Part shown: positions 13,571-27,785 of the stretch, piece by piece
Position numbering within the stretch: the stretch's first letter is position 1
How the letters are laid out: each line of letters starts with the position of its first letter
NCBI RefSeq assembly: GCF_000516985.1
Contig: NW_006917093.1
Location: forward strand, 1,922,001 to 1,986,000
Direction: 5' to 3'
Origin: Pestalotiopsis fici W106-1
Taxonomy: Eukaryota; Ascomycota; Sordariomycetes; Amphisphaeriales; Sporocadaceae
DNA: 64,000 nucleotides
Made by a program: the position numbers and the translations under genes
Notes under the pieces: generated by a model
What the model saw: the letters and a program-made list of their open reading frames with translations, nothing else
What the model was told of the DNA's origin: nothing
Databases searched by the model: none

Positions 13571-13690
13571 TTTCAAAATCACCTTTAAAATCACCTTTAA
13601 AATCACCTTTAAAATCACCTTTAAAATCACCTATAAAATCACCTTCAAAATCACCTTTAAAATCACCATCAAAATCACCAAAATCACCAT
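13571..13690 (-). repeat. 12-bp minisatellite, GDFK-type peptide repeat
   Basis: About ten copies of AAAATCACCTTT with few variants. On the minus strand it is an open frame of Gly-Asp-Phe-Lys/Glu tetrapeptides without stops. Every unit keeps its CpA (TCACC) although surrounding CpA is depleted. Either the array expanded after RIP ceased, or only the other strand was mutated here. Confidence 0.75.
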
Positions 13691-16249
13691 ATTTATCTCC
13701 GCCAGCTATAATAATAAACTAATAAAACAAAAAGCCATTAATATCGGCTTAGCGTAAAAACCGCTTTAGCTCGGCCGCTTATAAAACCTAAAGCCCTAGC
13801 TCGAAATAAGCAATCTAAACGTTGCCGTTGCAAATACCCACAAAACGGTTAATCCGAGGCTTAAAAAGCATAACGGTACCGTAAACCTCTAAAAATACTA
13901 AAACATCCTCTAAAAAGCCGCAATAACTAATTTTAGCAAAAATCGCTCGTTAACAAAATAATATAATACACTTATATACGCATAAGGTACGCTTACCCTT
14001 TAAATAAATAAATTAAATAATATTTAAAACAAAACGGATATAGCTTTTAAAGCTATAAACCTTATCTTAATATAAAATCTTACGCGTATTATTTTCTCTT
14101 ATAACCTAAAAATTCTCCTTTATTACCGGTTTTTAAAAACCCGTAGGCTTAACGATTTAAAAAAAGCTATAAAAATCGCTTTTAAAACCTTTAAAAAATC
14201 CCGCTAAAGCCGTAATCCTCGAATTCCTAAATTTATAAAACTATTTAATAAATTAAAGGCCATTATAAATAAAAACCTAATAATAAAAAAAGCAAAAATA
14301 TCCGGGATTTAAATAATAAATAAGCCGGTCGAATATTTAAATCGATATTAAAGCACGTTATATATTAAAATTATTTATAATAAATATACTTTTCCTTATT
14401 AAATCAAATAATATTTAATTCCCACAAATAACGGGCCAAACCGGTAACCGTTATATTAATACCACTATATAATATTCCAATCTAACTATACTAAAAACCG
14501 GTAATTTTAAAAAAATTATAAATAAAATATTAGGCTAAAACCGTAATTTGCTATTATAATTCGAATTACCGTCGGGCCGTTTTTTTTTATATTTTAAAAA
14601 TAAAAAATACCGCTTATATAACTAAGCTATTAAGCTAAATATAAAATATAAAACATATTATCGCCGTATCGAAACCCAAAGCCTACTAAGCTTAAAAAAA
14701 ATTATCGCCGGTTCGAAATATATTTCGTAAATAATAATTCTATAATAAAATAAATTATAAATAAAACTTATTATTTTAACAGCTATATAAACGCCGAAAA
14801 GCGATAACATTTTAATAAATAATTCGAAAAAGGTTTTAAATTTAAAAACGTTAATATTACTATAAATTTAGCAAAAAAAAAACCGATCCCAAAAACATAA
14901 ACCCCCTTTACTCTAATAATTTAAATCTCTATAAAAAATATAAACCGGCCTATTAGCTAAAAACCGAAACGGCTTTATCGGCTAAAAATTAATAACGTAA
15001 TTCCTCGGAATTACACAAAACTTTTATAAATAATAAAATCGGATCGGACGGATTTAAATTCCTTAAATTTTTTATAAAAACTTTATTACGATTTTATAAC
15101 GTTCCTTTTCGGGCTAAAGCAAAAATAATAATATCCGGAAATATATCTAATACCTATTATTAATAATAATATACTATATAACGTCGATTAATTTTTAATT
15201 TTTTTGCTAAATAAATATATTAAAACAAATACACCTAAAAATTATATATAATAATACCTTTTACTTTAAGCTATCCCCTATTTTTACCTATTATTTATAT
15301 ATCGAAAATTTATCCTCTACTATTACCGGCCTTTGCCAATCTATATATATTCTCCCCGAATTATATTACCATCTTATACCCTTTTATTTCGATTAAAATC
15401 TTCGCAAATTCCGAAATAATAATATCGAAGCTATTTAGCAAATCGAGTATTTTAACCGCAGAATTCGGGGTCTTTTAATAGCATAATTCTGCCGGTACCA
15501 AACTATATTCTTATACCGTATAAATATTATATTATAAATATCGTAAACGAAAAATCTAGAAAAACCTTAGGGGTATTTAACGATATATATAAATCTTTAA
15601 TATATATATAAATTATCCTAGCTTAAAAAAAATACTCCGTAATCGCTATAATACGGATTAACAAAATAAGCTATACTATTATAAACCATTTAATATAAAT
15701 ATAAATACGCTTAGCTTATAAAAACCAATAAATAATTCGAACATATATAAGCTAAACTATTATAAACCATTTAATATAAATACAAATGCGCTTGGCTTAC
15801 GAAAGCCAATAAATAATTCGGGTATATATAAAAAAGAGCTTACGACATTATAACCGGTATAAAGCAAAAGACTTAATATAAATTTTATTTTTTAAAGCTA
15901 ATATTAGCTAAATTTTAACAAATACTATATATAAAAAACTAAAAAAAATTATAAAAAAATCAATTAATAAATAGTTAAAATTATCCTTTAATATAAATAA
16001 TTAATATTAAACAAATAAATATCTTAGCCTAACGTCGTTTATATCTATTACTTTACGCATTAATAATTAAAAATATATAAATAAAATAAAATTTATTATT
16101 TAAAATCGCTAAAAAGGTAAAAAAAAAAAAGCTCTATTATATTAAAAATAATAAAACCAACGGCTTAAATAAATTTAACGGCAATTATTTTTAATTCTTA
16201 ATAGCCGTATTAATCTTAATATTATTCTAAATAATCGTAAAACACAAAT

Positions 16250-17320
16250 ATACCACCGCAAATATTACAAATAAAAAATCAAAAAAAAATAACATTATAA
16301 CGCGCTATAAATCATAAAATACTAGCGTAAATAAACCCGGCTTAAAAAAACTGCATAACAGGCGTTACAAACCCAACCTCTATAATCGTAAAATCCACCA
16401 CCACACATCATCAAATATACACTCAGCCTAACCCGGCGGGCAAAAATTAAAAAACAATTAATATATATATATAATTAAACAGCTAAAAACATTACCTTTA
16501 TTATACAATTAATAAGTAACAAATTTTAAATAATAAAGCTCTTTTTTCGAAATTAACGTATAAATTTATATATTTATGCCTAAAAACGTAAAATAAAAAG
16601 GAAGCATTATAAAAAAATCAAAAAACACAATTAAAAATAACCTATTTAAATTATAGTCAAAAAAATAACTACATTAGCCTAAATCATAATACATTATATA
16701 AAATCGCCAACGAAAAAAAATAAATTACAATAAAACGGTTCTATTTTAACAAATTATCGCAATAAAACAAATAATTTTATACTTAACAAATCATCGCGAT
16801 AGCAAATATTTCAAATCATCGTTTATATACATACTCAAACTTATATACATATCCAACTATTCGATCTAGCTATAATATAGCCTTTAAAATCGTATATATA
16901 AATATACCTTTTTTTATGCTTCATTTATCTTCATTTCTATATCAATTATCTCTTATACTACTCCATATAATAATTAACTACTATAACCAAGCTAAAAACA
17001 AATAGCTATAGCTATATTTTAGTTACTATATTAATAAATAAAATATTAATAATTTAAGCTTATCCTAATTATTACTAATAATATTTTTTAATCTTTAAAT
17101 ATAAAATACTCCGATATAACATTTGCAAAAACATATATCTAAATTACAAATTATATATATACCTTTAAAAAAACACATATAAATATAATTTCCACCAATA
17201 GCGGCAGGACTACAAACCTAGCTTATAAAACCCGACAAACTCGACCCTTATAATACCGTATACCACTATATATTCTATTATTATAAACGTTATTACCCAC
17301 CCGAATCTACCACTAAAAAC
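16250..17320. other. CpA-rich, TpG-free segment inside the RIP block
   Basis: Here the plus strand keeps many CpA dinucleotides (for example CCACCACCACACATCATC near 16395) while TpG is almost absent. That is what C-to-T change on the minus strand only would leave. No gene, promoter or repeat recognised in it. Confidence 0.4.
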
Positions 17321-18618
17321 AGCACTAAAAGCGATTTTAAAATAAACTAAAAAATATTAAAAAACTCGATAAATCTTAAAAGCCTATAGGTTATACCTTT
17401 TGCATTAAAAATACTACGGAGCAGCTTTTAAACTTTTATTTTTTATTAATCTATTTAAAAAACAAAATCTCCCTGATCCGTAATCGCTAAAATAAAAAAT
17501 ATAGCTCCTTAAAAGCCTATTAAATATAAAAAATACCGATATATCTATAAATAAAATAAAATACGCAAAATAAAAAATATAATTTCCTTACGAAAATAAA
17601 TATAATAAATATATTTTCAAAAAAATTTCCGACGGTTAATAAAAGCTAAATAAAGGCCACGCTCGAATTGCTAAAAAATTAAATCTTCCAAACGCTAAAA
17701 AATCGGCAAACTAAGTTTTACGCCCTAAATATATTTTTAATAAAAACTAAAATATATAAAAGCTTTTATAAATATAACTATATTTTATAAATTATAAATA
17801 CGATTAATAAAATAAAACGGAATTAAAAAACTACCTAAAAACGGAAATACGCGCCAGCTATTAAAATACTAAACAAAAGCTTTCCCAAACATAAACCTAA
17901 TATTAGCTTTATTTTCGGAAAAAAAAACCGTATAATTATCCGGCCTAAATATAATAATTAATTATAAACGCCTATAATACCGCAGCTATTTTACCATATA
18001 TACTTATAAGCTAATAATTATAAAAGCCTTTAATAAAAGCCGAAATCGATAATAAAATAATAAAAAACACTATAATAATATTCGAGCTAATAACGCCCTA
18101 AGCTATAAAAATAAACTTAAAGCCTCCGCCAAATAAACGTTTTCGGCGGAATAAATCAAACGCAAACCCAACCGCTTTAAAAACGGCTAATTTAATAATA
18201 TCGGTCTTTATAATACGCCTAAGAATTCGACGAAAACGGTTATTTTCCAAACGTAAATTCGGGTACGACAACCTAATTTTAACGGCATTTAAGCTTCCCG
18301 TCGGACACAATATAATTATTCCTAATAACCTCGTTATACCGGAATTAGCGAAACTAAACTTTAAATTTCCCTATAAAAAAAAAAACGGAAAATGGCAAAA
18401 AAAAAATACAAAAAAAAAAGCTTTTATTAATATTAACCAAAAAATTTCGAAATAAATATAATAAATCTATATACCCGACTTTAACTTCGGAAAATTAATC
18501 CTATAAAAGCTTTATATTATTATATATTATATAAAAATATTCGCAAAACCAAGCGCGCAATTACGTTAATTACTATTATACCACTACTTATAACTAAATT
18601 TATCCAAAATCGGGATTT

Positions 18619-18978
18619 TTACTCGATCTCGCTATTACTATCCTCGCCCTCGCTATCCGCAATATTCCAATATAAGCAGATCTTTTCGTAAAAAATAAAA
18701 CCGTCCTTTATTAAAACGCGCTATTTATAGTATCGGCATTTAAAATATATAACCGTATAATATTTCCTAATCCTTCCCGGTTTATACGTTTTTAAATAAA
18801 TAAAGCAAACTAATTTATTATCCACTTCCTCTTTACTCTAAAATAAAGGCAATTTATTATAATTCGGAACCGGTAAAACAGGCTTCTAAACCGGAAAAGC
18901 TGGCTTTTATATCGGAAAAACTGGCTTTTATACCAAAAAAGCGGGCTTTTTAACGTAAAAAAATAAATAAATCCCGTC
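18619..18978 (-). pseudogene. eroded gene with 21-bp tandem repeat and Cys-rich tail
   Basis: A ~120-codon minus-strand frame interrupted only by TAA/TAG. It starts with a heptapeptide repeat (KPAFPVQ-like, 21-bp units at 18881-18901, 18902-18922 and 18923-18943, with partial copies beside them). It continues into a basic, Cys/Tyr-rich stretch (TYKPGRIRKYYT, then YFKCRYYK and KICLYW). It ends in an acidic tail (DSEGEDSNSEIE) followed by TAA. The shape suggests a small nucleic-acid-binding or zinc-ribbon protein, but I recognise no family. Confidence 0.45.
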
Positions 18979-20217
18979 CGCAAAAGCCAATAATACGTTA
19001 CTAAAGCTAAAAACCGTCTATTTAGCTAAAAACTTCTTAAAAACAGCTAATATATCCTTAATAACGGTTATTAGCTTTTCCGAATCCTTAATTAGCTTTT
19101 AAAAATCGAATATTAAATCTTATAAATTATCCGGATACGGTAAAAAAAAAAATACCAAAGGTTTCCAAATATTAAATCCGTAATTACTTAATACCAGCTT
19201 TAATACCGGTATTATATAAATAAAAAAATTTTAACTAAGCTAATTTTAAACGCGTCTTTACTAAAAATCCCAAATATTGCCTTAATAATAAATACCGCCT
19301 TAAACGAAAATTATAAAATTACTCAAAATATAAAAACCACAATTAACGCCGTTATATTAACGGGAAACCGTTTTTAAATTTAACGTTAAAATTAAAACGT
19401 TTCGATTAAATTAGCGCAAATATCGATATATATTTTCGAAAATTCGCTTATATCGCATAAAAATCGGAGTTTAGCGCTATAAATCCGCGATAATAATAAT
19501 ATTAATTATATAATTATAAATAGCTAAAAATTAATAATCCGCGTTTTTAAAACGAAAAAAACTAATATTAGCTATAAAAGCCATTTGCTATACGTTTATA
19601 TAATTATTTTTCCTAAATCGCAAAGCTAAATAAAAAATAATACTAAAATTAGCGTAAATATTAAATAAAATACCCGCGTCCTTTTTATAAATTATATATT
19701 ATAGCGAAATATCGCGGAAAATTTCGAATATTTACCCTTTTAGGTCCTTTTATTATAATTATTCCTATCGAGCTATACGCACCTCCGAATTTTAGCGGTT
19801 TAAAATAAGCTAAAATTAATAATCTTATTATAGCTTAAAAATCGGGCCTAATTTTTGCTAATTACCTTTATATGCCAAATTATTAAATATAAATTTTGCG
19901 TTTTATTTCGATAACTAAAAAAAACGGTAATTAAAATCTATTAAAATATTATACGTCGTAATTCGGAACGGAAATTCCGTTAAACTATTTTAGCGAAAAA
20001 AAAAAAGGCAAAAAAAACAGCCGCGGGAATACTAATAATATCCTGCGAAAAAATCTAAAAAAGCAAAAAAAAAGCAAAATAATAAATAAAATTAAAAGCA
20101 ATTTAAAAAACACTAATATTACCAAAAGTATAAATACCAAAAACAGCACCTAAAATCGCACTAAAATAAATAATAAAAACAGCATCCAAAAAAAAACAAA
20201 AGCTAAACCAGCTAAAC

Positions 20218-20320
20218 TAGCGATACTAAAAGCACTAAAAGCACTAAAAGCACTAAAAACACCAAAAGCACCAGAAGCACTAAAAGCACTAAAAGCATTA
20301 AAAACACCAAAAGCGCCGTT
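20218..20320 (-). repeat. 9-bp minisatellite, Ser/Ala-Phe peptide repeat
   Basis: Tandem AAAAGCACT/AAAACACCA units. On the minus strand they read as repeats of the type GAFGVF/SAFSAF inside a small open frame (20150-20362). CpA is kept in the units. It lies just downstream (in minus orientation) of the 58-residue-module relic and may be part of the same former gene. Confidence 0.65.
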
Positions 20321-20469
20321 ACCTAAAGCGTTAAGCTTAATTAAATAATTCCTTTTTATCAAAATCTTAATAAGCGACTTCTAAGCTATAGGCTTTAAAT
20401 ATAGCAAAAAAAAAGCGGTAAATACAAAATAAAATAAATTCGCGACCTTATTATTATTAGCGCTTTTTT

Positions 20470-21366
20470 GCTTTTTTTTTATAAGCTTATTTTTAAATAG
20501 CGTTACCGGCCGTTTTAGGCAATTAATTTTATACCTTTAATAAGCTTTACCCTTACCCTGCTTTTTAAAATCCCGTCCGTAGTAAAAGCATTTATAGCAT
20601 TTTTTTTATAATACCTTATAAAATATAACTTTTTAATAAAAAATTAGCCGTAAGCGTCGCAATCGTAGCTTTCCGGCCAAATAACCAACTCCGGCTTTCT
20701 TATACACTTTACTTAATATTTAACGCGTATCCTAATATTAGGAAACTTCTTTTTATAACCCGGACAAATAATATAAATTTTATAATATTTATTAAAATTA
20801 TGCTTTATAAAAGCGGAAAAGCCGTAAACGTCGCAATCGTAGCTTTCCGGCTATATAACCAATTCCGGCTTTTTTATATATTTCCCCTAATATTTCGCAT
20901 ACGCCGTAGTATTAAAAAACTCCGCTTTATAACCTAAATAAATAATATAAATCTTATAATATTTATTAAAATTCTGCTTTATAAAAGCGGAAAAACCGCA
21001 AATTTTATAATCAAACTTATCCGGCTATACGACTAATTCCGGCTTTTTTATGCATTTTCCCTAATATTTCGCACGCACCGTAATATTAAAAAATTCCGCT
21101 TTATAATCCGGATAAATAATATAAATTTTTTAATATATATTAAAATTCGCTTTTATAATAAAATAATAACCGCACCCGTCGCATTAATAAAAATACTCTA
21201 AACTATCCGGGTGCAAAAATAAGCATATTATTCTCTAATATCGTATAAAATACCCTTTATTAAAAAACAATATAATATAATACTTATACACGTATTTAAA
21301 AGCATCCTTCCAAAACTTCCTATTGCTTTTTACTTTATTTACGGCAAATAATTAATTAAACGGCAT
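20470..21366 (-). pseudogene. eroded gene with four 58-residue Cys modules
   Basis: From an ATG at 21366 (MPFNQLFAV, with TAA for the Gln codon) I can follow one minus-strand frame for about 290 codons with only TAA/TAG stops. It contains four tandem modules. The second Cys (or its RIP-changed Tyr) of each falls at codons ending 21172, 20998, 20824 and 20650, exactly 174 bp apart. The module reads C-x2-C-G-x18-C-P-x18-C with conserved YKAEFF and KKPELV segments. In modules 3 and 4 the second Cys is TAC, a RIP product of TGC. The pattern suggests a repeated zinc-binding fold, loosely GRF-like, but it is not a family I can name. The fourth module decays into a basic tail. The N-terminal ~40 residues are aromatic/basic. 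Confidence 0.6.
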
Positions 21367-22205
21367 TATAACCGCAAATAAACTTTACCTAAACGCATTC
21401 CTTATAACGCTTATATTAAATATTTATTCGTTTTTAAAAAAAAAAATTTTTCGATTAAAAGCTAGCCTTTAAATATGCTAACTTAGCGCCCCGACCTCCA
21501 AATCTAACGGTATTATATTTCGTTAACGTTTTAGCATAAAAATTTACCGGAAAATATAAAACGGATCGCGGTTCTAAAACGCCCGATATCCCCTTAAACG
21601 GCTAATAAATAATTCTAAACGGCCTAATTAATAAGCTAAAAATCTAAGCTAAAATTTAACCGTTATAAATAAAAATAAGCGATTAAATTAAAGCTATTAT
21701 CGCCGGGTCTTTTTTCTTAGCTAAAGCCCATAATTATATTATAAATCCTTTTATTAATACTAATTATTAATAAAAAATTCCATTACTAAACGAATAAAAC
21801 GCCGAATAAATCTAAAATTAGCTATTTAATATAGCTATTATTAACGCCGGCTAAAAATACGATTTTACCCTTAGCCCGCTAAATTATACCGCACTAAAAA
21901 TAAGCGTACGCGAAAAGCAAAAATTGCTAAATTTTTTTTAAAAAAATAGCCCCGATTAGCCAAAGCTTTTTCGCATTTTTTTATTAACCTATTAAGCCTA
22001 TAACGGAAAAAAGCTACGCAAAAAGCCCAATTCCAACGTTATTTTTTAGCTTTGGGTTTAAAAAAATAATAAAATAAAAAAAAAACAAATCTTTCGGAAT
22101 AATCGGGATTTTTAATATAGCATAAATTATAAAACTCCTTAAATATAAGCTTATAATCCCCGGCAATTTACCGATATTAATTATATAATCGCAAAAATAT
22201 TAAAG

Positions 22206-23255
22206 CTAAAAAACTATCTTATATTAAATAATAAACTTTATAAAAATCTCGGTATTAAAATAATTATTTATTAAAAAACAAATCCAATAAATTATTAATA
22301 TACGGCGATTTATCTACCGTACAAAACGTCTAAAATATAACCTCGGCTTTTACCGGCGGAAAATTTACCTAACGTTAATATTAAATATTATAAAAAGCTA
22401 TATTACTAATAATAATACTAATTATTTTAATATTTATTAAAATATTAAAATAAAGCTTAAATTCCTTTTATTACCAAATAATATTTTCGGAATTAATTAT
22501 TACCCGCAAAATATATTTAATAAAAAATATAACGGCAATCGGGTAATACCCGTAAAACTAATTTAAGCCCTAAAAAACGATTCGGAAATTCTCCTAATTA
22601 TTAAAGCCCGTAAATAAAAAATAATAAAAAATTTTCTTTTCCCTATCCAAATAAACCTATCTAAAAGCATTTTACGCTTTAATAAAAAAAATAAAAACCT
22701 ACGAATTCTTTTTAAAATATACTATAAACTAATATATTCGCAATAAAAGCTAAAGCCTTTTTTTACGCTTTCGTTATTTTTTAATAAAATAAAAAAGCCG
22801 CAGACGCATATATATATTCTATCGAAAAAATTAGCAAATTCCTAACTATTAAACGCGAAATTATAATACTTCTAATCCCTTATTATAACCTTTTATATAA
22901 AATCTTATATCCATTTTATAATATTATTTTTTATATTTAAAAAAATATAATATTTATAAACGTTTTTTTCTCGGATCTTTTGCCAGCCTATTAATAATAA
23001 GCAAAATAAAGGTCGTCCTTAAAAATTATTTCCTTAAAATTAATTAAAGCTAAGGAAAACCTTTTTTAAAAATTCGATTATATCGGGAGCCTCGGAAGCG
23101 CCAGCGAGCTCGTTATCGTCCTCGAGCTCGTCCTTATACTAATCACTATCGTCGACATAATCTAAATCTAGCTAATCGGCCTCCTCGACATAATTATTAA
23201 AATAAACGCTCGCATTAACCTAACCGGGGTTAAGCTTACCGGCGTAAATTTTATT
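22206..23255 (-). pseudogene. eroded ~350-codon reading frame, unknown
   Basis: One minus-strand frame runs about 350 codons with roughly twenty TAA/TAG stops and, as far as I could follow, no TGA. It begins with a strongly acidic stretch (EEAD, DLDYVDDSD, KDELEDDNELAG) and then APDIIEFLKKVF. It continues as a basic/hydrophobic protein with FFDRIYICVCGFF and KRIRRFLFFLLKRK segments. This length is not expected by chance in AT-rich DNA. No transposase or enzyme motif recognised; many residues are altered by RIP (Thr/Ala/Val to Ile is likely). Confidence 0.5.
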
Positions 23256-25419
23256 TTACTAAAAAAATATAGCTATAAAAAAAAATATTAATATATAAAC
23301 GTAAAAACTTAATAAAATATAAATATAAAAATAAACAAAAACTTTAAATTAATTTTATCCATACCGTATTTAAAAGCTTAAAACTAATATAAAAAACGCA
23401 AAAGCGGCTTAAAACCGATAAAAACCTATATTTACTAAAATAAATAACAAAATTATTTATAAAAAATAGCTTAAAAGACTCGAATTTAATAATTTTATTT
23501 TAATTAATCGGATCTAAAACCGTAAAATATTAGATTTATTAAAAATATAAATAATAAAATTTATATCTAAAAAAACCTAATTAAAAAAACCTAACTAAAA
23601 AAACCTAAATAAAAAAACCTTAAATAACTCAATTCTAATTAAACTAAACTTAAAAAAAAAAATTATCGACTTACCGAATAAATGCTAGATATTAAAACTT
23701 AAAATAATAAAATCTTTTAACGTATTAAGCAAATATTAATAAAAATATATATAAGCAAATATTAGCTTAATAGTTTTAATTAAATAACTAAAAATAAATA
23801 AAACCGGCAAAATAAATTATAATTAATAATAAATCAAAAATCAATAAAATTCTAATATGCTTATAAATCCTATAAATAAATAAAATAAAAGCCTTAAGCA
23901 AAACGGATTTAAAAAATCACAAAATAAATCAAAAACAAAAAACATAAATACCCAAATACTATAAAAGTCAAAAACCTATTAAATTATTTAAATACCTATT
24001 GCTTATATTTAAATATAGCCTAAAATATATATATTATATAATTAAAACTGCCTTTATCTACTAAAAACTATTATATTCGATATATTTTTTATTAATACGG
24101 TAATATCTTTTTCTCGCTTAATTCCTAATATTTGCATTAGGTACATTACTATAAAACCGTAAATAAACGCTATAAAATAAAAAATATATAAAAATCGTTT
24201 ATATATAATAAGGCTAACGGGTAAATAAGACTTAATTAATCGACTTATACCCGATATTTATTAATTCTATAATTATAATTTAATCCGGCGTATTATATAA
24301 TATTCTACAGCCTGGCACTATTAAATCAATACTTATTTTTAATTTGGTCTATAAACTGGAGTTTTCCGTATATTATAAAAATATATAAATATTACCTAAT
24401 TCGATAAATCCCAATCTCTGGCATTACTTTTATAATAAATTATAATTTATAAATTAATTATAATTAAATATCACTTTATAAAGCTTTATATACCTAAGTA
24501 TATTAAGCTTTATATATACTAATTTATTTTTAATAATACCTTATATATATATTAATATATTATAAATATATATTTATAACCTACTTCTCTATATAAAACA
24601 AACGACGGTATAATAAAAGATTTTATATATAACGGATATATTAAAATCTACTCCCACCAAACTTTTAATTTAAAATCTGCTATTAAGCAATAATTAGCCG
24701 GTAGCATTTAAAACCTTTAAATATAATTCGGACAAATTAAACGGCTATTAAATAAATTATGCTTTTAAACGGACTAATCTAAATTCCATTAATTTAGCGA
24801 TAAATATATATCTATAAAAAAAATTATATATATATAATAAAAAAAAAATTTATATATAATAAACTAAAATAATTTACTATTTATATTACCCTATTATAAC
24901 GGCAAACGGGTGCAAAATTCAAATAGCCTATTAAGCTCTATTTCTAATAACCGTTAGCTAATAGCTTAGCTTTAAGCTTTAATAAATAACAATTCTATTA
25001 CCTATAAAACAGCTTTAATCCATTACATCTAATTTACGCACTTTAGCCGATTACAACTCTTATTTAAAATCTACAAAATCAAAAACTTATTCTTATCCGA
25101 TCTTATTAGCGTATTTATACAAATTCTTTACCTGCCACCTTATATCTGGACTCCACCTATATCCCAATACCTTATCCCTTATTAGCGAAAAAAAAACGCA
25201 TTATCGGTAAAGCTATAAAATTACGCCATTAATTATAATTAAATAATAAGCAATAACTCCTATAAATCCATAAATTAAAAAGCCTTTTAAGCTATCCCTA
25301 TCCCTATTACGTTATTAATACTAAATTACCGGTTAAATTATTTTCTAGCTAAAAAACAATATAATAAAATATTATTATATACCGCTACCTTACTAATTAA
25401 CTCCTTTTACATATTATTA

Positions 25420-26207
25420 TTTGCTAATTAACTTTTATTTTACTATAATTATTTAATATAATTATTTATAAATATCGCTTATACGGTCGCTAATACCTGC
25501 CTTATACTATTATACCTTATTATCCAATTTTACCAGCCGCCGGATCGCAAACGTATACGCTAAAACGCGGCTTAATTTAAGCTTATAAAAATTAAAAACC
25601 GCAATTATTTTCTAATTTTTTATAACCGCTAAAAACGTCTTTTCGGTGCCTAAAAACTCAAAGCTATCGCCTAAATTACCAGGGCTCGTTTCGCGCCATT
25701 AACTACGGCCCCGACTATAACCCCGATTTTATATTTACTACCGACCGCCGCCTTTCCCCTTCTTCCTTTATTTTTTATAAATAAACGCGGCCTTACCGGC
25801 CTCCCTCGATATATCGCCGTCCTAGCCGGGCCAAATCCACGTCTCCGTCTAATTTAAATAAACCACTTTAAACCCGCGCAAAATCATTACCGTCTCGAAA
25901 ATACCGTTTTTTACAAATTTAAAAAAAAGGCGGTAAATATTATTATAAATTTTAAAAAATACGATCGACTTACTTATATCGTCGAAATCGTTAAAATTCA
26001 ACCGGTCGTAAAAATCATCCAAACGCCAAAACCTAATAATCTAAACCTAAGCCTCCGTTTTAATAAAATAAGCGTACTATTACCTTTTATAATTAAAATA
26101 TAACCGGAGCTAGCGGTACACCTAATCGATACCTTATTTATAAACGCTTTAATAATATTAATCCCGTCGCCGACTATACCGTTATAAATTTACTTTATTA
26201 AAATTAA
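25420..26207 (-). pseudogene. eroded ~260-codon reading frame, unknown
   Basis: A minus-strand frame with only TAA/TAG stops. It includes RFWRLDDFYDRLNFNDFDD, a Gly/Lys-rich segment (KKGKGGGR), WRETSPGNLGDSFEFLGTE and a C-terminal heptad-like coil. The middle (25650-25870) is less mutated and richer in G+C. An overlapping second frame upstream is also partly open (NGIVGDGINIIKAF), so a frame change or small intron near 26100 is possible. Unknown family. Confidence 0.45.
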
Positions 26208-26552
26208 TCAGGCATATAGCGATTCCTTATTAATTTTAATTTTATAAACTACGGTTTAATATTTATTAAAATTCTAATTAAAATTCTTTTAAATTACGGT
26301 TTAATAATACTACTCGGCTCGCCTAATATATATATATAAAAATAAAAGCTCGGATAGCATCGTTACAAATTATTTAAAATAAATCGGCAGCCCGACCGAT
26401 CCGACGTTAAGCCGCCTATTATATTACGCCGGAATAAACTTATTCGGTATATAATAAAGCACAGCGTTTTATAATTTATAATTATCTATAATAATGCCAC
26501 CCGATCGACGCCGAATCCCGTTATAATAAATTAAATAAACGGCAAAATTAAA

Positions 26553-26652
26553 CATAATAAAAACACGGCAATTACGCATAATAAAAACACGGCAATCAGG
26601 CATAATAAAAATACGGCAATAAGCATAATAAATTAAAAACACGGTAATTAAG
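26553..26652. repeat. 24-bp tandem repeat
   Basis: Units starting CATAATAAAAACACGGCAAT at 26553, 26577, 26601 and 26624 (24, 24, 23 and 29 bp). The first two are nearly identical and keep CpA, unlike most of the surrounding DNA. In one minus frame the unit reads as a hydrophobic octapeptide (IAVFLLC-type), so it may come from a membrane segment. Confidence 0.65.
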
Positions 26653-27699
26653 CATATAAAATCGTAAATATTAAAAACTCGGATATTATTTATAAATCAT
26701 TAATTATAATTAGCCATTAACGCCGCGAATCTAATTTATTCGATAAGCCGGCTCGCTTATTACTAAATTACCAAATATTATTATAATATAAATATAATAC
26801 TAAATATCTTTAACCTAATAAATATATTTATATTAGCAATTATTTTATAATCCACCTTAAATATTACGGAGGAAAAATACGGCATTTATATAAACTCCGA
26901 AAGCCTCGATAATACTTTCGCTTAATTATTATCTAATACCGTATAACGCGTTTTTAGCCTTTTCCATTTTTTTAATCTCGTTTATAATATCGTTTTCGTC
27001 CTTATTTTCGTTAAAAACCTCCTTAGCGAAAACTAGTTATTATATCGCGCGGTATCGTTTAACCGCGTAAACCCCAAAATTATCTATATTATAAAAAACT
27101 AATATTTTCTCTTTTTTTATATTATCGAAATACTAAAATATTAAAGCTAAATAGGACCAGGCCATATTTTCGCTAAAAAACGTTTTAATCCTAGCCCGCG
27201 GCGCATTTTACGCTAATAATACCTAAATATCGCGGGCGCGCTCGATTATACTTTCGGGATTAAGCAAATATTTATCGTCGTTATTATTATATAAACTTTA
27301 AAAAACACTAAACGTAAATCTATCCTTCCGGCCTTTATTTTTACCTTTAATTAAACGGGAGCCCTAAGGTTTTATTTTGCCTTTATTATCGCTTTTGCTT
27401 TTGTTTTAGCTTTTATTTTTACTTTTACCTAGGCCTTTACCTTTGCCTTTTTTTATAATATTTTTATATTATTTAGGGAAAACGCTTAAAAAAATATAAT
27501 TAACCTTATTACGCAGATTAAAAAACGCTTATATATTATTTATTTTGTTTAGCGCGATTTCGTCGTCCAATTAAACTCCTTTGTCGTTAAAATATTTATA
27601 AAATATAACTAATTTTTTTTCGTCGTCGAAAGCATCCTAAAACTTTTTAGCCTTATTTGCGAAACCGCCTAAAACGTTAATAAAATTATTAAAATATCT

Positions 27700-27785
27700 A
27701 AAATTATTAGCTTTAAAATTATTAACTCCAAAATTATTAACTTTAAAATTATTAGCTTTAAAATTATTAACTTTAAAATTAAAAT
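27700..27785 (-). repeat. 15-bp tandem repeat, KVNNF-type peptide
   Basis: About six copies of AAAATTATTAACTTT and AAAATTATTAGCTTT. On the minus strand they form the open pentapeptide repeat Lys-Val/Ala-Asn-Asn-Phe. The surrounding minus frame is partly open, so this was probably coding. Confidence 0.6.
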
